Part shown: piece by piece, positions 42,605 to 53,813 of the stretch
Layout: every line of letters begins with the position of its first letter
Numbering within the stretch: the stretch's first letter is position 1
Origin: Cherax quadricarinatus
Taxonomy: Eukaryota > Arthropoda > Malacostraca > Decapoda > Parastacidae
Direction: 5' to 3'
DNA: 64,000 nucleotides
Assembly: GCF_038502225.1 (NCBI RefSeq)
Contig: NW_027195518.1
Location: 1-64,000, forward strand
Notes under the pieces: generated by a model
The model's input: only the letters and a program-made list of their open reading frames with translations
What the model was told of the DNA's origin: nothing
Database searches by the model: none
Made by a program: the position numbers and the translations under genes

Positions 42605-44355
42605 ATGACAGACCAAGGAGAGCAGCCTAAACGTTCATTGGAATGCGAGGACGAGTTGGAGGACTATGTGGGGCAGGTGGGAGCCCCCACCAAGAAGGCC
42701 AAGGATGCAGTGGAGACTACTGTATCTGCCAATCTGCCACTAGATCAGTCGGCAGCCGCTACCCAAGGAGACTTGCACCCCCAGATGTCCATAGGGGTAG
42801 TGGAAGGAAGCCAGGAGGCTGGAGCTCCTCAACTGGCAAAGATAGGGCCATCCCAGGTCCCTACACCAGTTGCGTCGGCCTCCACAGTGGACGGGGACAG
42901 GTTGACTCCACGAGGAAGGAGGAATTCCCGCTCAGCTCATGCACAAGCAACCAGGGCCTTCAACAAATTCATGGTTCCCAATTACAGGTTTGTAAGGTAT
43001 CTGGAAGATCTACCCAGCCTCAAGTTCCACTGCGAGTTCACTCTGAGGAACGAGGTTCTGGTCATTCCTCGGGACGAAGATTCTTACCAGGAGTTGAAGG
43101 GGCTGGTTGTGAAGCATTCCAGCATGGTGGAACTGGTTGCTTTGGAGAAGGTGTACAAGGGGGTGCTCTTACACATCTCTGTGTCCCTCCCACAGGACCC
43201 CATTTTGGAATTGCCCAATATTGTCAAGGTGGAGCGAGTCACTGCAACAGTGAACAAGGTGCCCACCCACCAGGTGCTGATCCACCACAAAGGTCTACTC
43301 CCACGCACCTGTACCTTGGGGTCTGGGGAAGATTCAAGACCCAACCATACCTGTTGAGCCCAGTACAGTGCTTGAACTGTCAGGGGTTCAATCATATTGC
43401 AGCCACCTGCCAGTGAGAGAAGAAGTGTGGTGTGTGCAGCAAGGCACACGACTCGAAGGACTGCATTGCAATCCTCAAACAGCCAACCAGCAAAGCCCTT
43501 CAGCCAGAGCCCAAGTGTGTCAACTGTTCAAAGAGGCACCATGCCTGGAACTGGAGCTGTCCTGTGATGGTGCAGCACTAGCAGCAGGATCATCATCAGA
43601 ATGACCCGACAGCCCCGATGTCACTCAGCCATGGAACCACCCAGCAACAGTCGGTATGGGCTCCAACCACAGTTCCCCGGATACCACAGGGGGGCATTAC
43701 AAGCGAGTTCCTGGCACTGGGATCCCAGCAGTGGCATCAGGGGGCAGGCAATGGCTTGCAGCAGCGCGGTCAACTACGGGGTCAGATGGCAAGGTGGCCA
43801 GGACGACAGAATCAATGGGAAACACAGCTGCAGGTCCCAGCTGGGCACCAACATTCCTTGCAATCCCACCAGCAGGCCTCTTCCCAAAGGCAGGCCCCTA
43901 ATGTGAGCTGCCAGAGTCAGACAGAGGTTCCCCGCTGGGGGACCCAGAAGCCCATGGACACTCAGGCTGGGCCCAGGGTGCACGCAGCTTATGCTTGTGC
44001 AGTGTCAATAGCCACCCAGACATACACAGTGACCCTGCCCCGACTTGACGGGTCGTCGAACTCAATGGCTGCAGAGGTAATGGTCGAATCATTTCCCAAT
44101 TGAGTGAAGCAAGCCATCGGGGTCATCTCAGCGCTCCTATGTCGCCTGCTGCCGTCGGCGGACGACAGGGGCGCCTGCAGACAACTCCTGTCATGGATGC
44201 TGGGTGTGGTCCTACTGGACAGGAAGGACTCAATGGAACTTCAAGCCATCATCCATGAGACCTTCCAGTCCGTGATGGAGGAGGCCCCGGAGTCGCCAAC
44301 AACTGAGGAGTCCCAGGGAGAGATGGAATCAGAGGGCCACCTCTGCGGCCCTTGA
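42605..44355 (+). pseudogene. LINE-A2 ORF1 (gag-like, three zinc knuckles)
   Basis: ATG at 42605 (MTDQGEQPKRSLECED). The N-terminal half is low-complexity, then FNKFMVPNYRFVRYL and a compact domain to about 43310, where a frameshift occurs. Next come three knuckles: CLNCQGFNHIAATC, CGVCSKAHDSKDC, CVNCSKRHHAWNWSC, the set usual in I/Jockey ORF1, which coat RNA. TGA at 43414-43416 lies between knuckles 1 and 2 in both LINE-A copies. TAG (where A1 has TGG) and another TGA at 44102-44104 follow. The Gln-rich tail and the LLCRLLPSADDRGACRQLL segment end at 44355. Confidence 0.78.
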
Positions 44356-45126
44356 AGATCCTTCAGTGGAACATTTTTGGGCTGCAGTAGAAAATTCACT
44401 TAGTGATTGAAGCTGCAGTTCAGGATGAGGTTGATGTCTTCCTGTTCCAGGAGACACTTACCAATTCGTCACATCAAATGCAGCCACGTATTCCGGGATT
44501 CTCGGCCTACCTACAGTGCCTCTAAGGGACTGGTAGGGGCACGGCGATCTACGTCAAGACCACTGTCTCTCATTCAATCTCCACTGATCCCATCAACTGT
44601 GGGGAGGGCGTGGAGGTTCAGGCCTTCACCCTACACCTGCTGGATGGACCTCTCATGGTTTACAACATTTACAGAAGCTCTCGGTACGCCATTGCCATTT
44701 CAGAGGTGGCAGCACTCGCCCCCTGGGAGGGTCTTGTTTTGGCTGGAGATGTCAATGCCCACCACCCAATACTTTCTTCTGTCTCTCCTACCAATGCAGC
44801 TGGGAGGCACCTTGTGGCTGTGCTGCAGGAGGTCCCTGAGATCGCCCTCCTCAACAATGTTGAGCCAACCCATCAGTACAGTGGCCGCTTGGACGTCACT
44901 AATCTCTAGGTGGTTGCTCTCGAGTGCAAGATGGGAGGTCCACCCCTGTCTCACCAGTGATCACTTTGCAGTGGTCACCACGCTGATGGTTCAGTGGTGC
45001 CCGCTCCCAACACCTACCCCCAGATGGAATCTAAAAAAGGCCGACTGGTAGTGCTTTCTTGAGGTCATCGAGTGCTGGTGGGCAGAGTCTCTGTTTCCGG
45101 AAGACCTAGATGAGGCAGCCCGAAGC
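44356..45126 (+). pseudogene. LINE-A2 ORF2 endonuclease domain
   Basis: Starts KILQWNIFGL, then a TAG, DVFLFQETLTN, a stop and frame change near 44520, HLLDGPLMVYNIYRSSRY, LVLAGDVNAHHPIL, and after another stop (44909) the H-x-CLTSDH region. Essential Glu, GD-x-N and SDH motifs are all present but in separate frames. Confidence 0.78.
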
Positions 45127-47439
45127 TTGCAGGTGGCCTTCACATGTGTAGCTGAGGCAGCCATACCTAAGATTACAGGTGGAGGGACATATAAACGTTA
45201 TTGGTGGTTATACAATGAGGACATCAGGGAGCAGAACCACCGCATCAACGAGGTACACAAGATGCACATGGTCGAGTCCATGCGTCTGCTCAAGGAAGTG
45301 GTGCGGCATGCATACCATGTCTCACACAGGGTCTGCCAGGCTAAATGGTTCGAGTGGTGTGCCTCCCTCAGCTACTCCTCCACTTTATCTGAGATTTGGA
45401 CCAAGTTACGATTGGCCACTGGGCAGTGTCACAGTGTGGCTCGGATGCACCCAGACCCCGCAATGGAGGCAGAATGTCTGGTGGACCTTTTCACCTCCAG
45501 AGCGGCCATGGCTCAACTGCCTCACGATCTCCAGGACCTCCAAGCCACCCTCCTTCCTAGAAGGGTGACGATTATCCAAGCGGCATGTCAGGCTAAGGAC
45601 ATCACAGATGAAGACTTCACTGACCTGGAGCCCTTCACATCTCATCGGGACACTGCACCGGGGCATGATGGTATCACCTATGGCATGATCACTCGGTCTG
45701 GCCATTCTGGACATGCAGCTGTCCTGGGGGTCGTCAACTGGACTTTGCGAGCTGGCAAACTCATTGTCGTATGGAAGGAGGCTGACATTATACTGATTCC
45801 TAAGCCTTGGGATCCTTGCAGTGTGAGACCCATCTCCCTCACCAGTTGCATCTCGAAGGAGTCTGAAAGGATGGTGTTGGAGTGCCTGAGGTGGAAGCTT
45901 GGCCCTCCTCATAAACACCTCTATGGCTTCACCAGAGGAGTGGGCACTTTCGAAAGCCTTACCTCTCTACTGGCCGGCATTGGATCGGACGCCCAAGCCA
46001 ACATTGTTGTCTTTCTTGACCTCGAGAAAGCTTTTGAGCTAGCCAGTGCACCTGCCATCCTCTCACTCTTCGCCCACACGGGGGTTAAAGGCAGGCTGCT
46101 TTCATGGCTTCGTTCCTATCTCCAGGACAGGCGGGCCCGGGTATGCTTCCAGGGGCATGCCTCGTCTCTCAAGACCCTTTACAATGGCACTCCACAGGGC
46201 GGGGTGCTTAGTCCCAACCTGTTCAAAGTACTGATGCACCAGCTGCTGCACCTGCCTTTCTCCAGAGGCACCTTCCTCTTCAGCTATGCTGATGACCTGG
46301 CACTTGTCATACCTAGGAAGCGCCGGCTTTTGCAGCATGCCCAGGAGGACATCGATCTGCTGGCTTCCACTTGCCGTCAATTGGGGCTCAAGATATCTGC
46401 GGCAAAATCCAAAGCCATGATCCTTCACACCAGGGTACCTAGTGAGAGGCAGCGGGTACTGAACATCGACTTGGAGTGGGTTCACTGTTATAGGTACCTT
46501 GGCATCTACATTGACAGGTGCCTCACCTTTCAGAAACATGTGCACCACATTAAAGAGAGGGCTCTGCAGAGGGTCAGGGCATTGAGTGCAATGGCCAACC
46601 CTAGGGTTGGGGCCAGCCTCGAGGTCATGAGGTTGTTCTACATCCAGGCAATATGCTCCCTCGTTGACTATGGGGCACTTGCTCTGGTTCACACCAGACC
46701 CACGAACATCAAATCCCTCTGTGTGATCCAGAACACAGCTGTATGGGCCAAGCTCAGGACTCCTAGGTGGGCCAATGCAGTGGCTCTGAACCTTGAAGTG
46801 CAGCTGCAGCCCCTTGACGACAGGATGCAACTGTTAGCTGCCAAGAGGATCGCAAAGTATCTCCGACTCCCAGGGGCTGACAAACTGATGAGGGATTTAT
46901 GGGTCCGCCAGGGACAGGTTATTCCACTACATACCAGTCGCCAATGGCTGTGGTCTGTAGCAGATGCCACACGGAAGCTCCTGCCCATGACGTTGCTCCA
47001 GGTAGGAGGCTCCGACAGATTGGCAGCGAACTACATGGTGCTGCTCCCTTGGGCACCAGAGCTGTTTGTTGTGCACTGGACAACCCTACCAGACAGGAAG
47101 AAGCATTGTACCCAGGACATTCTGCAACAACTTGCCGCGGCTAGCATTATGGGAGCTGAAGGCCCACGGTGTGTTCCATATTACACCGATGGCTCCAGAG
47201 ACCCAGTGGCAGGCCGCACAGCTGCTGGGATATTCCACAGCTATCTGACAGCAGGTTGGCACCTCCCAGACCATTGCACCATCCTCCAGGCTGAACTCTT
47301 TGCCATCCAACAAGTTCTGCAGCATGCTCTTGCAGACCATCAGCATCCCCCCATCATCCACGTTGATTCCACGGCAGTGATCCAAGCAACTATGCACAGA
47401 GAGCCAAATGACAATATGCACTTAATCACATCCATCTAG
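45127..47439 (+). pseudogene. LINE-A2 ORF2 RT and RNase H domains
   Basis: 770 open codons. RT: APGHDGITYGMI, IVVFLDLEKAFELAS, NGTPQGGVLSPNLF, FSYADDLALVIP with YADD at 46285-46296, then KSKAMILHTRV and CYRYLGIYIDRCLTFQKHV. RNase H: YYTDGSRDPVAGRTAAGIF (first Asp), TILQAELFAIQQ (Glu), IIHVDSTAVIQA (second Asp). A TAG at 47437-47439 interrupts before the last RNase H motif (WIPN.VGIPGNDSADEAAK), where a further stop replaces the usual Ser-His. It is the longest LINE frame here and close to intact. Confidence 0.87.
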
Positions 47440-47994
47440 GGTGACCTGCAAACTCTCATGGCCCAGGGTCGCAGGGCCACTATCAACTGGATCCCAAACT
47501 AAGTTGGTATCCCTGGCAATGATTCTGCAGATGAGGCTGCTAAGACTGCAACCCTAGAGGCACAGCCACGTGCTGCAATCTCCATCAGCCTCAGCCAGAT
47601 TGCGCTGTGGGCTGCTGGTGCACCCAGGCACCCACTCCCTGACCCTGGGGATTCACGGAGCCTCCACTGGTATGTCAGGGCGACCCACAGGGCACCCCCT
47701 CCAAGTATTCGGACACAGTTCAGAGAACTGAGGGTACATGTCCACCTCCTACGCTTATGATATCGCACCACTGCATGGATTGTTGAATGGGCAAGAGAGA
47801 AGCTCTGTGCCCATTGTAGCCGAATGGTTCCAAAGCCCTTGGTGCACTACCTTTTAGACTGCCCGGCTATGATGCCCCTTCACTGTAGACACTTCCCAAT
47901 GACCCCAGTGGGGCAGGCCCGAGAGGATGAGGCAGCACATCTTGTGTACTTAGCCGTCAGGGACTTGGAAACCTTACTTCCAGTCATTGAATGA
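47440..47994 (+). pseudogene. LINE-A2 ORF2 C-terminus
   Basis: The end of RNase H, then a LWAAGAPRHPLPDPGDSRSL segment, a stop at 47758-47760, and a Cys/His cluster CAHC...H...C (about 47811-47862) as in many I-group LINEs. The terminal stop is TGA 47992-47994. Confidence 0.75.
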
Positions 47995-48269
47995 TATCCG
48001 CCCCCCCCCGCTAAAGTCGCTTTGAGGACCTGCTTTGGGCCTCCATTGCACTGCACACCAGCCGCCGTTAGTGCACACTAACGTTTGGTACATCATCTGG
48101 CCATATAGCTGGTGAGGTACCCCCCCCCCTTCCTACTGAAGAACTGGCAAGCATATGCAAGAAAGGATAAACGACACTTCCCTACCCGGGGAGCCAATGC
48201 CGGGTCACCAAAATGGAGAAAACCCTGGCCGGGATACCATCCCGGCAAATCAAATAGAATAGAATAGAT
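47995..48269 (+). other. LINE-A2 3' UTR and tail
   Basis: Two C-runs (48001, 48121) and then gggagccaatgccgggtcac, ccggga, cccggcaaatc and the (AATAG)n tail. The last 75 bp or so align with the SINE-V 3' end. Confidence 0.8.
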
Positions 48270-48574
48270 TGTCAGTACACACACATTGGTTCCCAGATAC
48301 ATATCTACACACCCAAAAATAAAAAAACAGACCCATACAGGGCCATATCCATGACCACTACTACATTTCCAACCATTTATCAACACACAAGGTTGATATT
48401 GACGGTTAATATTCAATATATAATATGACCTACCATACAGATATAAAGCTATATATAAACCCCATAAAAAACTTATATATGCTCGTACAGAGTTCATAAT
48501 GTACCCCTTTAATTATACTTTAAAAAATGTACGGCAAGATAAAGTTATCACCAGAAACAAATATATAAAGTATA
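48270..48574. other. AT-rich spacer, nothing recognised
   Basis: About 305 bp without ORF, tandem unit or family match. It may be unique sequence between LINE-A2 and the Gmr1-like element. It ends in tcct, the target site of the latter. Confidence 0.45.
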
Positions 48575-48578
48575 TCCT

Positions 48579-49847
48579 TGTTACAAAAAACGCGATTCTA
48601 AAAGCTTAGAGATCTCCAGTGAATACTAGAAAGGACTGCCCTTCTAGCATCCAGCCTGTTACTGTGTTTTCGTAACAAGTAGTCAGTATCCTTGTCCAAT
48701 TATCCATTAAAATTCAGTATTGTTCAATAGTGCTTTAGGATTACAACTGGTAGGCTACTAACTAGAGAAATTAAAATTTAATAAATTTATTAAGTAGTAA
48801 GTTGTCTAGAGGTATATTATCAAATTAAATTAAATCACAGCAATCAAAATAAAATCAATCTCTCGAGTTCAATATTATTGCGCTGAAAGCACATATCACA
48901 TTTATAATTCTTAAGTACCGTCAGGTACATTAACATTTAATAAGATATTACAAATATGTACAAGTAAGTGTGTGTATGCGTGTAAGTGCTCTTAAGTAGT
49001 TAGCTATGTCTCAAGACTCGAATAAGACTTAAACAAGTGACTGACAAAGTCCTCAAATAAACTAACTTCTTGACCGACTGGCAACCCGAACAGTCTGCTT
49101 GAACAACAAAGAATGCTAAGCCCAATAGCAATGCAATATCAAGCGACTGCGACACAGAATCAGGAACTGGGAAATAATATAACGACACTAAGTAGGGACC
49201 ATCTGCAGATCCTCCACAAAAGTTACAAAACTCCCATATTACCGAATCTAAGTTCAGCATAGGAAAAACACGACTGTGACAATACACAGAAACCAGTACA
49301 AAATTAGGTCAGAAGCTATCGCTCGGGACCTGAGATGTTCAGAGTGTCAATGTGACACACAACCTCAGTACAACGTCGAAAATCACTAAGTCTATACAAT
49401 GTTCTGTGAACAAAGTTCTACAGAACTAACAAGAATAATGAGACAGACAATCTGTCCAACCAGCAAGCGAGTCTAGAGCAGACTGTCAGACAGACAATCT
49501 GTCCAACCAGCAAGCGAGTCTACAGCAGACTGACAATTTCACGAGAGGTGAGGACACCCCCCCCTCGATCACGTGATAGCTACGTGGACAACTGCAGCTC
49601 AGAAGCCGGCAGTATAACGAGCGACAAGCGATAATTACAGTAGTTTGACAATCAAGACTGAGCACATATTATGTACATCCTAACAACATAAGTCAAATAA
49701 GAATATAACAGTCAAATAATAATATAAAGTCATACATTTACGATTTAGCTATTATCACAAATATAAGCAATATAAAATTAAATGAAAAAGTAATATACAT
49801 TACATATATACATAATAATCATTGTAACCCATTCAGGGGTTGCAACA
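48579..49847 (-). repeat. 3' LTR of Gmr1-like element
   Basis: 1269 bp. It contains a 47-bp direct duplication (49441 and 49488, starting agacagacaatctgtccaac), also present in the other LTR, so it predates this insertion. Confidence 0.92.
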
Positions 49848-49857
49848 CCCCCCCCCC
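49848..49857 (-). promoter_or_regulatory. Polypurine tract of Gmr1-like element
   Basis: A run of G on the minus strand directly before TGTTGCAACC, the 3' LTR start. Suitable position for plus-strand priming. Confidence 0.7.
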
Positions 49858-50475
49858 AACACGACAGAGGGTCGCACTAGGAGTGGCATTAATGTCTTTC
49901 ACATTATTTCTGATTACTCATATCAATATTATATAATATAAATATTAAACAGTTTAAAGTCTCTCTTGTGCCAAGCACTTCTATAATTTCACAGCGTCTG
50001 TCACTAGGATATGCCCCTAGTACTAGGGCAGTACACAGTATCGTATCTCTTCATACTCGTGGTTATGTACATCAGTGTAGAGACTGGATAGCGCTGACAT
50101 GGAGGGCACATTGAGGCTCGATCATATTAGAGGAGACTGCATTCCACTCTTTAGTAGTGGTTGTGGAATGCGAGGCAGTACGAACATCTGAGTATGAAAC
50201 AGCTTAAGGTGTGTAGTGAGGGGGGGGGGGTCTGCGACAGGACAGTGTTGCGTCATGCAGTACATCACCCGCACCACACTACTCACTCAACACTCAGCTT
50301 GTCTCCTCCTCACACAACATTACTGTGAATATATAAATATAATAATTAGACATGACATGAGTATATATAGTTAATATGGGCTGGAGGGATTAAGTTACTT
50401 TACTGAATTTGACATAGCAAGTAACAAAAGGTATTTGGGCATAAAATTACGTTAATTTAATGTAACTGATAATTA
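49858..50475 (-). other. 3' noncoding region of Gmr1-like element
   Basis: About 620 bp between the pol stop and the polypurine tract. It has a G/C run at 50221-50230 and no ORF. I see no env-like gene. Confidence 0.65.
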
Positions 50476-51951
50476 TTAAGGACGAGACAGAGCGTCGGCA
50501 ATTACATTACAATGACCACTTATGTGTTTTATACTAATAGAATAAGGTTGGATTCTGAGGGCCCACCTCATGATCCTAGCATTTTTACTTTTCATAGTGT
50601 TTATGTAGGTGAGTGGATTGTGGTCAGAAAAAACGTTAATTTTAAATGGAGAAGTGCCCAAATACACGTCAAAATGTTCCAAGGACACCACAAGAGCTAG
50701 AGCCTCTTTCTCAATAGTGGCATAATTTTTCTGGTGTCGTTTAAGCTTAGATGAATAGTAACATATAGGATCGAGAATATCAGTGGAAGTTGACTGTTGG
50801 AGCAGCACAGCACCCACTGCATAACAACTCGCATCTATATGAAAAAAGATGGAAAGATTGAAATTAGGACTCGACACTGGAGCAGAGGAAAGCAGATGCT
50901 TCAACCTTTTGAACAAATCTGAACAATCTCTAGTCCAGGTGAACTGAACTTTGCTACTAATGAACACAGTGAGAGGTGTAGGTGGAGGTGTGTGTACTAG
51001 CTTGCCTGTCACTTGACACACGTGACAACGTCGCACATTATCAGCTACTGTTTCCTGCATCTTTGGCCAAGTAAAACGTTTTGCCAGTTTACCGAGTGTC
51101 TTCTTGACACCCAAATGTCCTCCTATGGGACTATTGTGAGCAAAATCAATGGCTTGTTCACGAAATGTAACTGGTAACACTACTAGATTCTTGACTGTGG
51201 TGGAAACACTATCAGCTGACAACTTACATGTATTTTTCTCCATCAGTACACCGTTACTATAATAGTAACAATTATCGAGATCCTTTGCTTCACTCTCAGT
51301 AACTGCTATATCTCTCAGTCTTTCCAGTGACTGATCAACAAACTGATCCTTGATTAAATCATCATGAGTTAGAAATTTAACGTCAGTTGTGTCCTGACTA
51401 GGTTGAAGACACGGGGGAGTCAATGTTAATGATCCTGGGCGCAGAGCGTCACTAAACAACATATTCAAGCCCAAATCATTGTCGTCCATTAACTCAACAG
51501 GAGACAAGGATGGTTGTTGAATCTTTGACATAGCTCTAGTAATTGCGCTGAGAGGAAATAAAATAGGTTTCTCTCTACAAGCTTCAATGGCATAATTATC
51601 ATCAGTGGTATTATCAATCACAAGTGGTTCTTTACATATACCAGCATGAAGGATATCGTTCCCTATCAACAAGTCCACTGACCTGATGGGAAATACACCA
51701 CTGGATATACCCACTGAAATATAACCAGTATAATAGCTTGTTTGAATATAAACTTTGTGCAGAGGCACTTTTATAACAGCCCCACCATAGGCTTCTAACA
51801 ATACATCTATCTTGCAATAGGTATCGTCAGTTATGGGCAGTACATCTTCTCTTAATAATGTGAGATAACTGCCAGTGTCTCTGAAAGAAATTATCTCAGT
51901 TAGATGTGATTCGTCAAATCCTACTTTATCTCTCGAAAAGTAAGGACTCAT
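50476..51951 (-). pseudogene. Gmr1-like pol: protease, integrase zinc domain, RNase H; core and RT deleted
   Basis: 491 open codons from the first ATG. The N-terminal part has ISFRDTGSYLTLL (protease DTG) and DLLIGNDIL. After a 150-residue linker comes an integrase H-H-C-C domain (FAHNSPIGGHLG...CHVCQVTGK). Then the protein jumps, without loss of frame, near 50960 to the RT connection and RNase H (FTWTRDCSDLFKRL, FFHIDASCYAVGAVLLQQ, EKEALALV, FSDHNPLTYI), ending ALSRP. No D,D,E core and no RT YxDD are present, so about 2 kb has been lost. Ending on RNase H with integrase upstream is the Gmr1 domain order. Confidence 0.88.
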
Positions 51952-51988
51952 CGCTGAACGAATCTTTTCGTCAGATACACTTTCTGAC

Positions 51989-51996
51989 GCTAGTCA
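51989..51996 (-). promoter_or_regulatory. Possible readthrough stop between gag and pol (TGA CTA G)
   Basis: Gag and pol are in the same frame with a single TGA between them. The codons are AGA TGA CTA GCG. TGA followed by CTAG is the best known leaky stop context in animal genes. Pol has no ATG of its own until 51951, 14 codons later. Confidence 0.55.
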
Positions 51997-53530
51997 TCTA
52001 TCCTGAGTAACATTATCTAAAACAGTAGGATCAGAGGTATTACTAGGATTTTGGTGCCTTTGTTGCTCGGAAGAGGATACGACTTGAGTGGGGGCGCCAG
52101 CCGCACGACTGTTTCTCGTATCTCTTTCTAACTTATAGCAATACTCTCTAGTATGTCCTTTTCTGTTACAATAGGTACATTTAACTTTCTTTTTCTCGAT
52201 ACCAGATTTCTGTCTAGCCACAGAGACAGATTCAGGATTGTGAGTTTTCCTGGTAAAGGTACGAGAAGTTACAGTAGCAGGTACATCAGGCCGGCAATGA
52301 GCAGCTGATTTAGTTTGCCAACTTCTAGGACAATCTTTAATTACCTTGTTTCTCTGTGTTTTAGTACGTACAAGTTTGTGAGAAATCTCGTAATTGTCTG
52401 CTAATGCTGCAGTTTCCAGAATATCTGAGGTAGCATGATCGATCAGATATTCTTGTATGTCAGCAGGCATACAGTTGTTAAACTCTTCATGTAGTAACAA
52501 CTGAACAAGACTGTTGTAGTTGTTACACTTGGCAGACCTACACCACCTCTGAAATGCAACTTTTTCTCACGAGCAAACTCTACACAAGTTTGATCTTGTC
52601 GTCGTTGTAACATACGAAATGCTCTTTGATAACTTACAGGTAACAAGTTATATGTCTCTAGAATAGTTTGTTTGACAGCGTCATAACTAATGTACTTGGC
52701 AAATGGTAAGGCTGCAGAACACGTTTGAGCTCTTCCCGTCAACGCTGTATGCAGCAATGTTGCCCAGTGCTTACGTGGCCAGTTCATAGCACGTGCCTGG
52801 TTCTCAAACACATCAAAATAAGTGTCTAAGTCACTTTCAAAAAACTTAGGAACCATGGATGCAGCTTTCTGCACATTAAATGTGTCCTGTGATATATCAG
52901 TCTGTTGTCTTAACAGACGAACATTTTCTCTTTGGAAATCTTCTTCGTTCAATCTCCTCTGTGCCTCTATTTGTGCAGTCTGCAACATAATGAGGCGTTC
53001 CAACCTCTCAAACTGTTCCTGAGAGATAGGACCAGTGGGTAATGGAGGAGTAGGGAAATTAACATGGTCTGGACGATCCTTAGGTCGGACACTTCGTCCA
53101 GCCGTGTCTAGAGAGTCTAGATCTGGTCTAGGATAAGTAGATACAGGTATATCATACACTGTACTAGTATTAGGCTGTGTCATACTACCAGCTATACTCT
53201 GTACTAATGTGTCAATGAAGGAAGGCGTGAGCGAGAACTGAGCTACACTAGGCTCACTTCTGCTCTAGTTGCTCTTTCTTCAACTTCAAATAGAGCCATA
53301 CTTCCTAATTGTGACACTAGGCTTTCTGAATCTGAATCATAATCAGACATCTCTGTATGAGCAGGAAACAATATATCTTTAATTAACGCTCTGACAGTTT
53401 CTGCGGTGTAATTCCTGTTATACGTCACACCGAGATATTTGGCTACTTGCCAACACGTCTGAAGTTTTAATGTACTTAACTCAGACAAAGTCAGAGTATC
53501 AATTAACTGTTTCACTTTGGCATACATCAC
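51994..53530 (-). pseudogene. Gmr1-like gag (SCAN-related capsid), two frameshifts
   Basis: Frames 53530-53243, 53183-52543 and 52500-51994 join into one gag. The first part has a SAP-like helix pair (LSELSTLKLQTCWQVAKYLG). The middle is a capsid-type domain related to SCAN (FFESDLDTYFDVFENQAR, WPRKHWATLLHTALTGRA, CVEFAREKKLHF), as in Gmr1 gag proteins. The last part has a CTYCNRKGHTREYC zinc knuckle. Frameshifts lie near 53260 and 52540. The stop is TGA 51996-51994, followed in frame by pol. Confidence 0.85.
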
Positions 53531-53793
53531 GAAAATTATTGTACTACGAGAGAGTGATTATGGGAAACTATAATCCTAATAGGAATTTTAGTGTTGGTTG
53601 TCTTAGAGTTAGAACTCAAACAGTATTTCCATCTCCTTGGATCAAGAGTCTCAGTCAAGTACATACATCCACCTGGTATGTTGTACAAGACTAAACTCAA
53701 AGTCTTCAGATTAGGAAAGTACTCAAAGTGTTTGATCATAGATTCACTAGTATGTCAAACTGGACAATTTCTCCAACACCTTGGATCAAGAGC

Positions 53794-53811
53794 ATCCCGG
53801 ACAGGCCCCCA
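53794..53811 (-). promoter_or_regulatory. Primer-binding site of Gmr1-like element
   Basis: The minus strand reads TGGGGGCCTGTCCGGGAT, two bases after the 5' LTR. It closely resembles the tRNA-Pro type of site used by many retroelements. It fixes the element's orientation. The 260 bp between it and gag has no ORF. Confidence 0.8.
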
Positions 53812-53813
53812 TT

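Larger units (their letters stand above)
42267..48269 (+). mobile_element. LINE-A copy A2 (I-group LINE with RNase H)
   Basis: About 6 kb, plus strand: leader, ORF1, ORF2 (EN-RT-RNase H-Cys/His), 3' UTR and (AATAG)n tail at 48250-48269. The flanks atgtcaatacat and ttgtcagtacac are similar but not identical, so the target duplication is decayed or the edges are a few bases off. RNase H in ORF2 places it in the I/LOA/R1-like group. It is head to head with A1, about 0.5 kb apart. Confidence 0.85.

Noticed and set aside
49000..49287. 95-codon minus-strand ORF, repeated identically at 54235-54522
   Set aside because: It lies wholly inside the LTRs of the Gmr1-like element. Its duplication simply reflects the LTR pair, and no known domain is seen.
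49858..50475. Possible env gene between pol and 3' LTR of the Gmr1-like element
   Set aside because: No ORF, signal peptide or membrane segment in either frame set.
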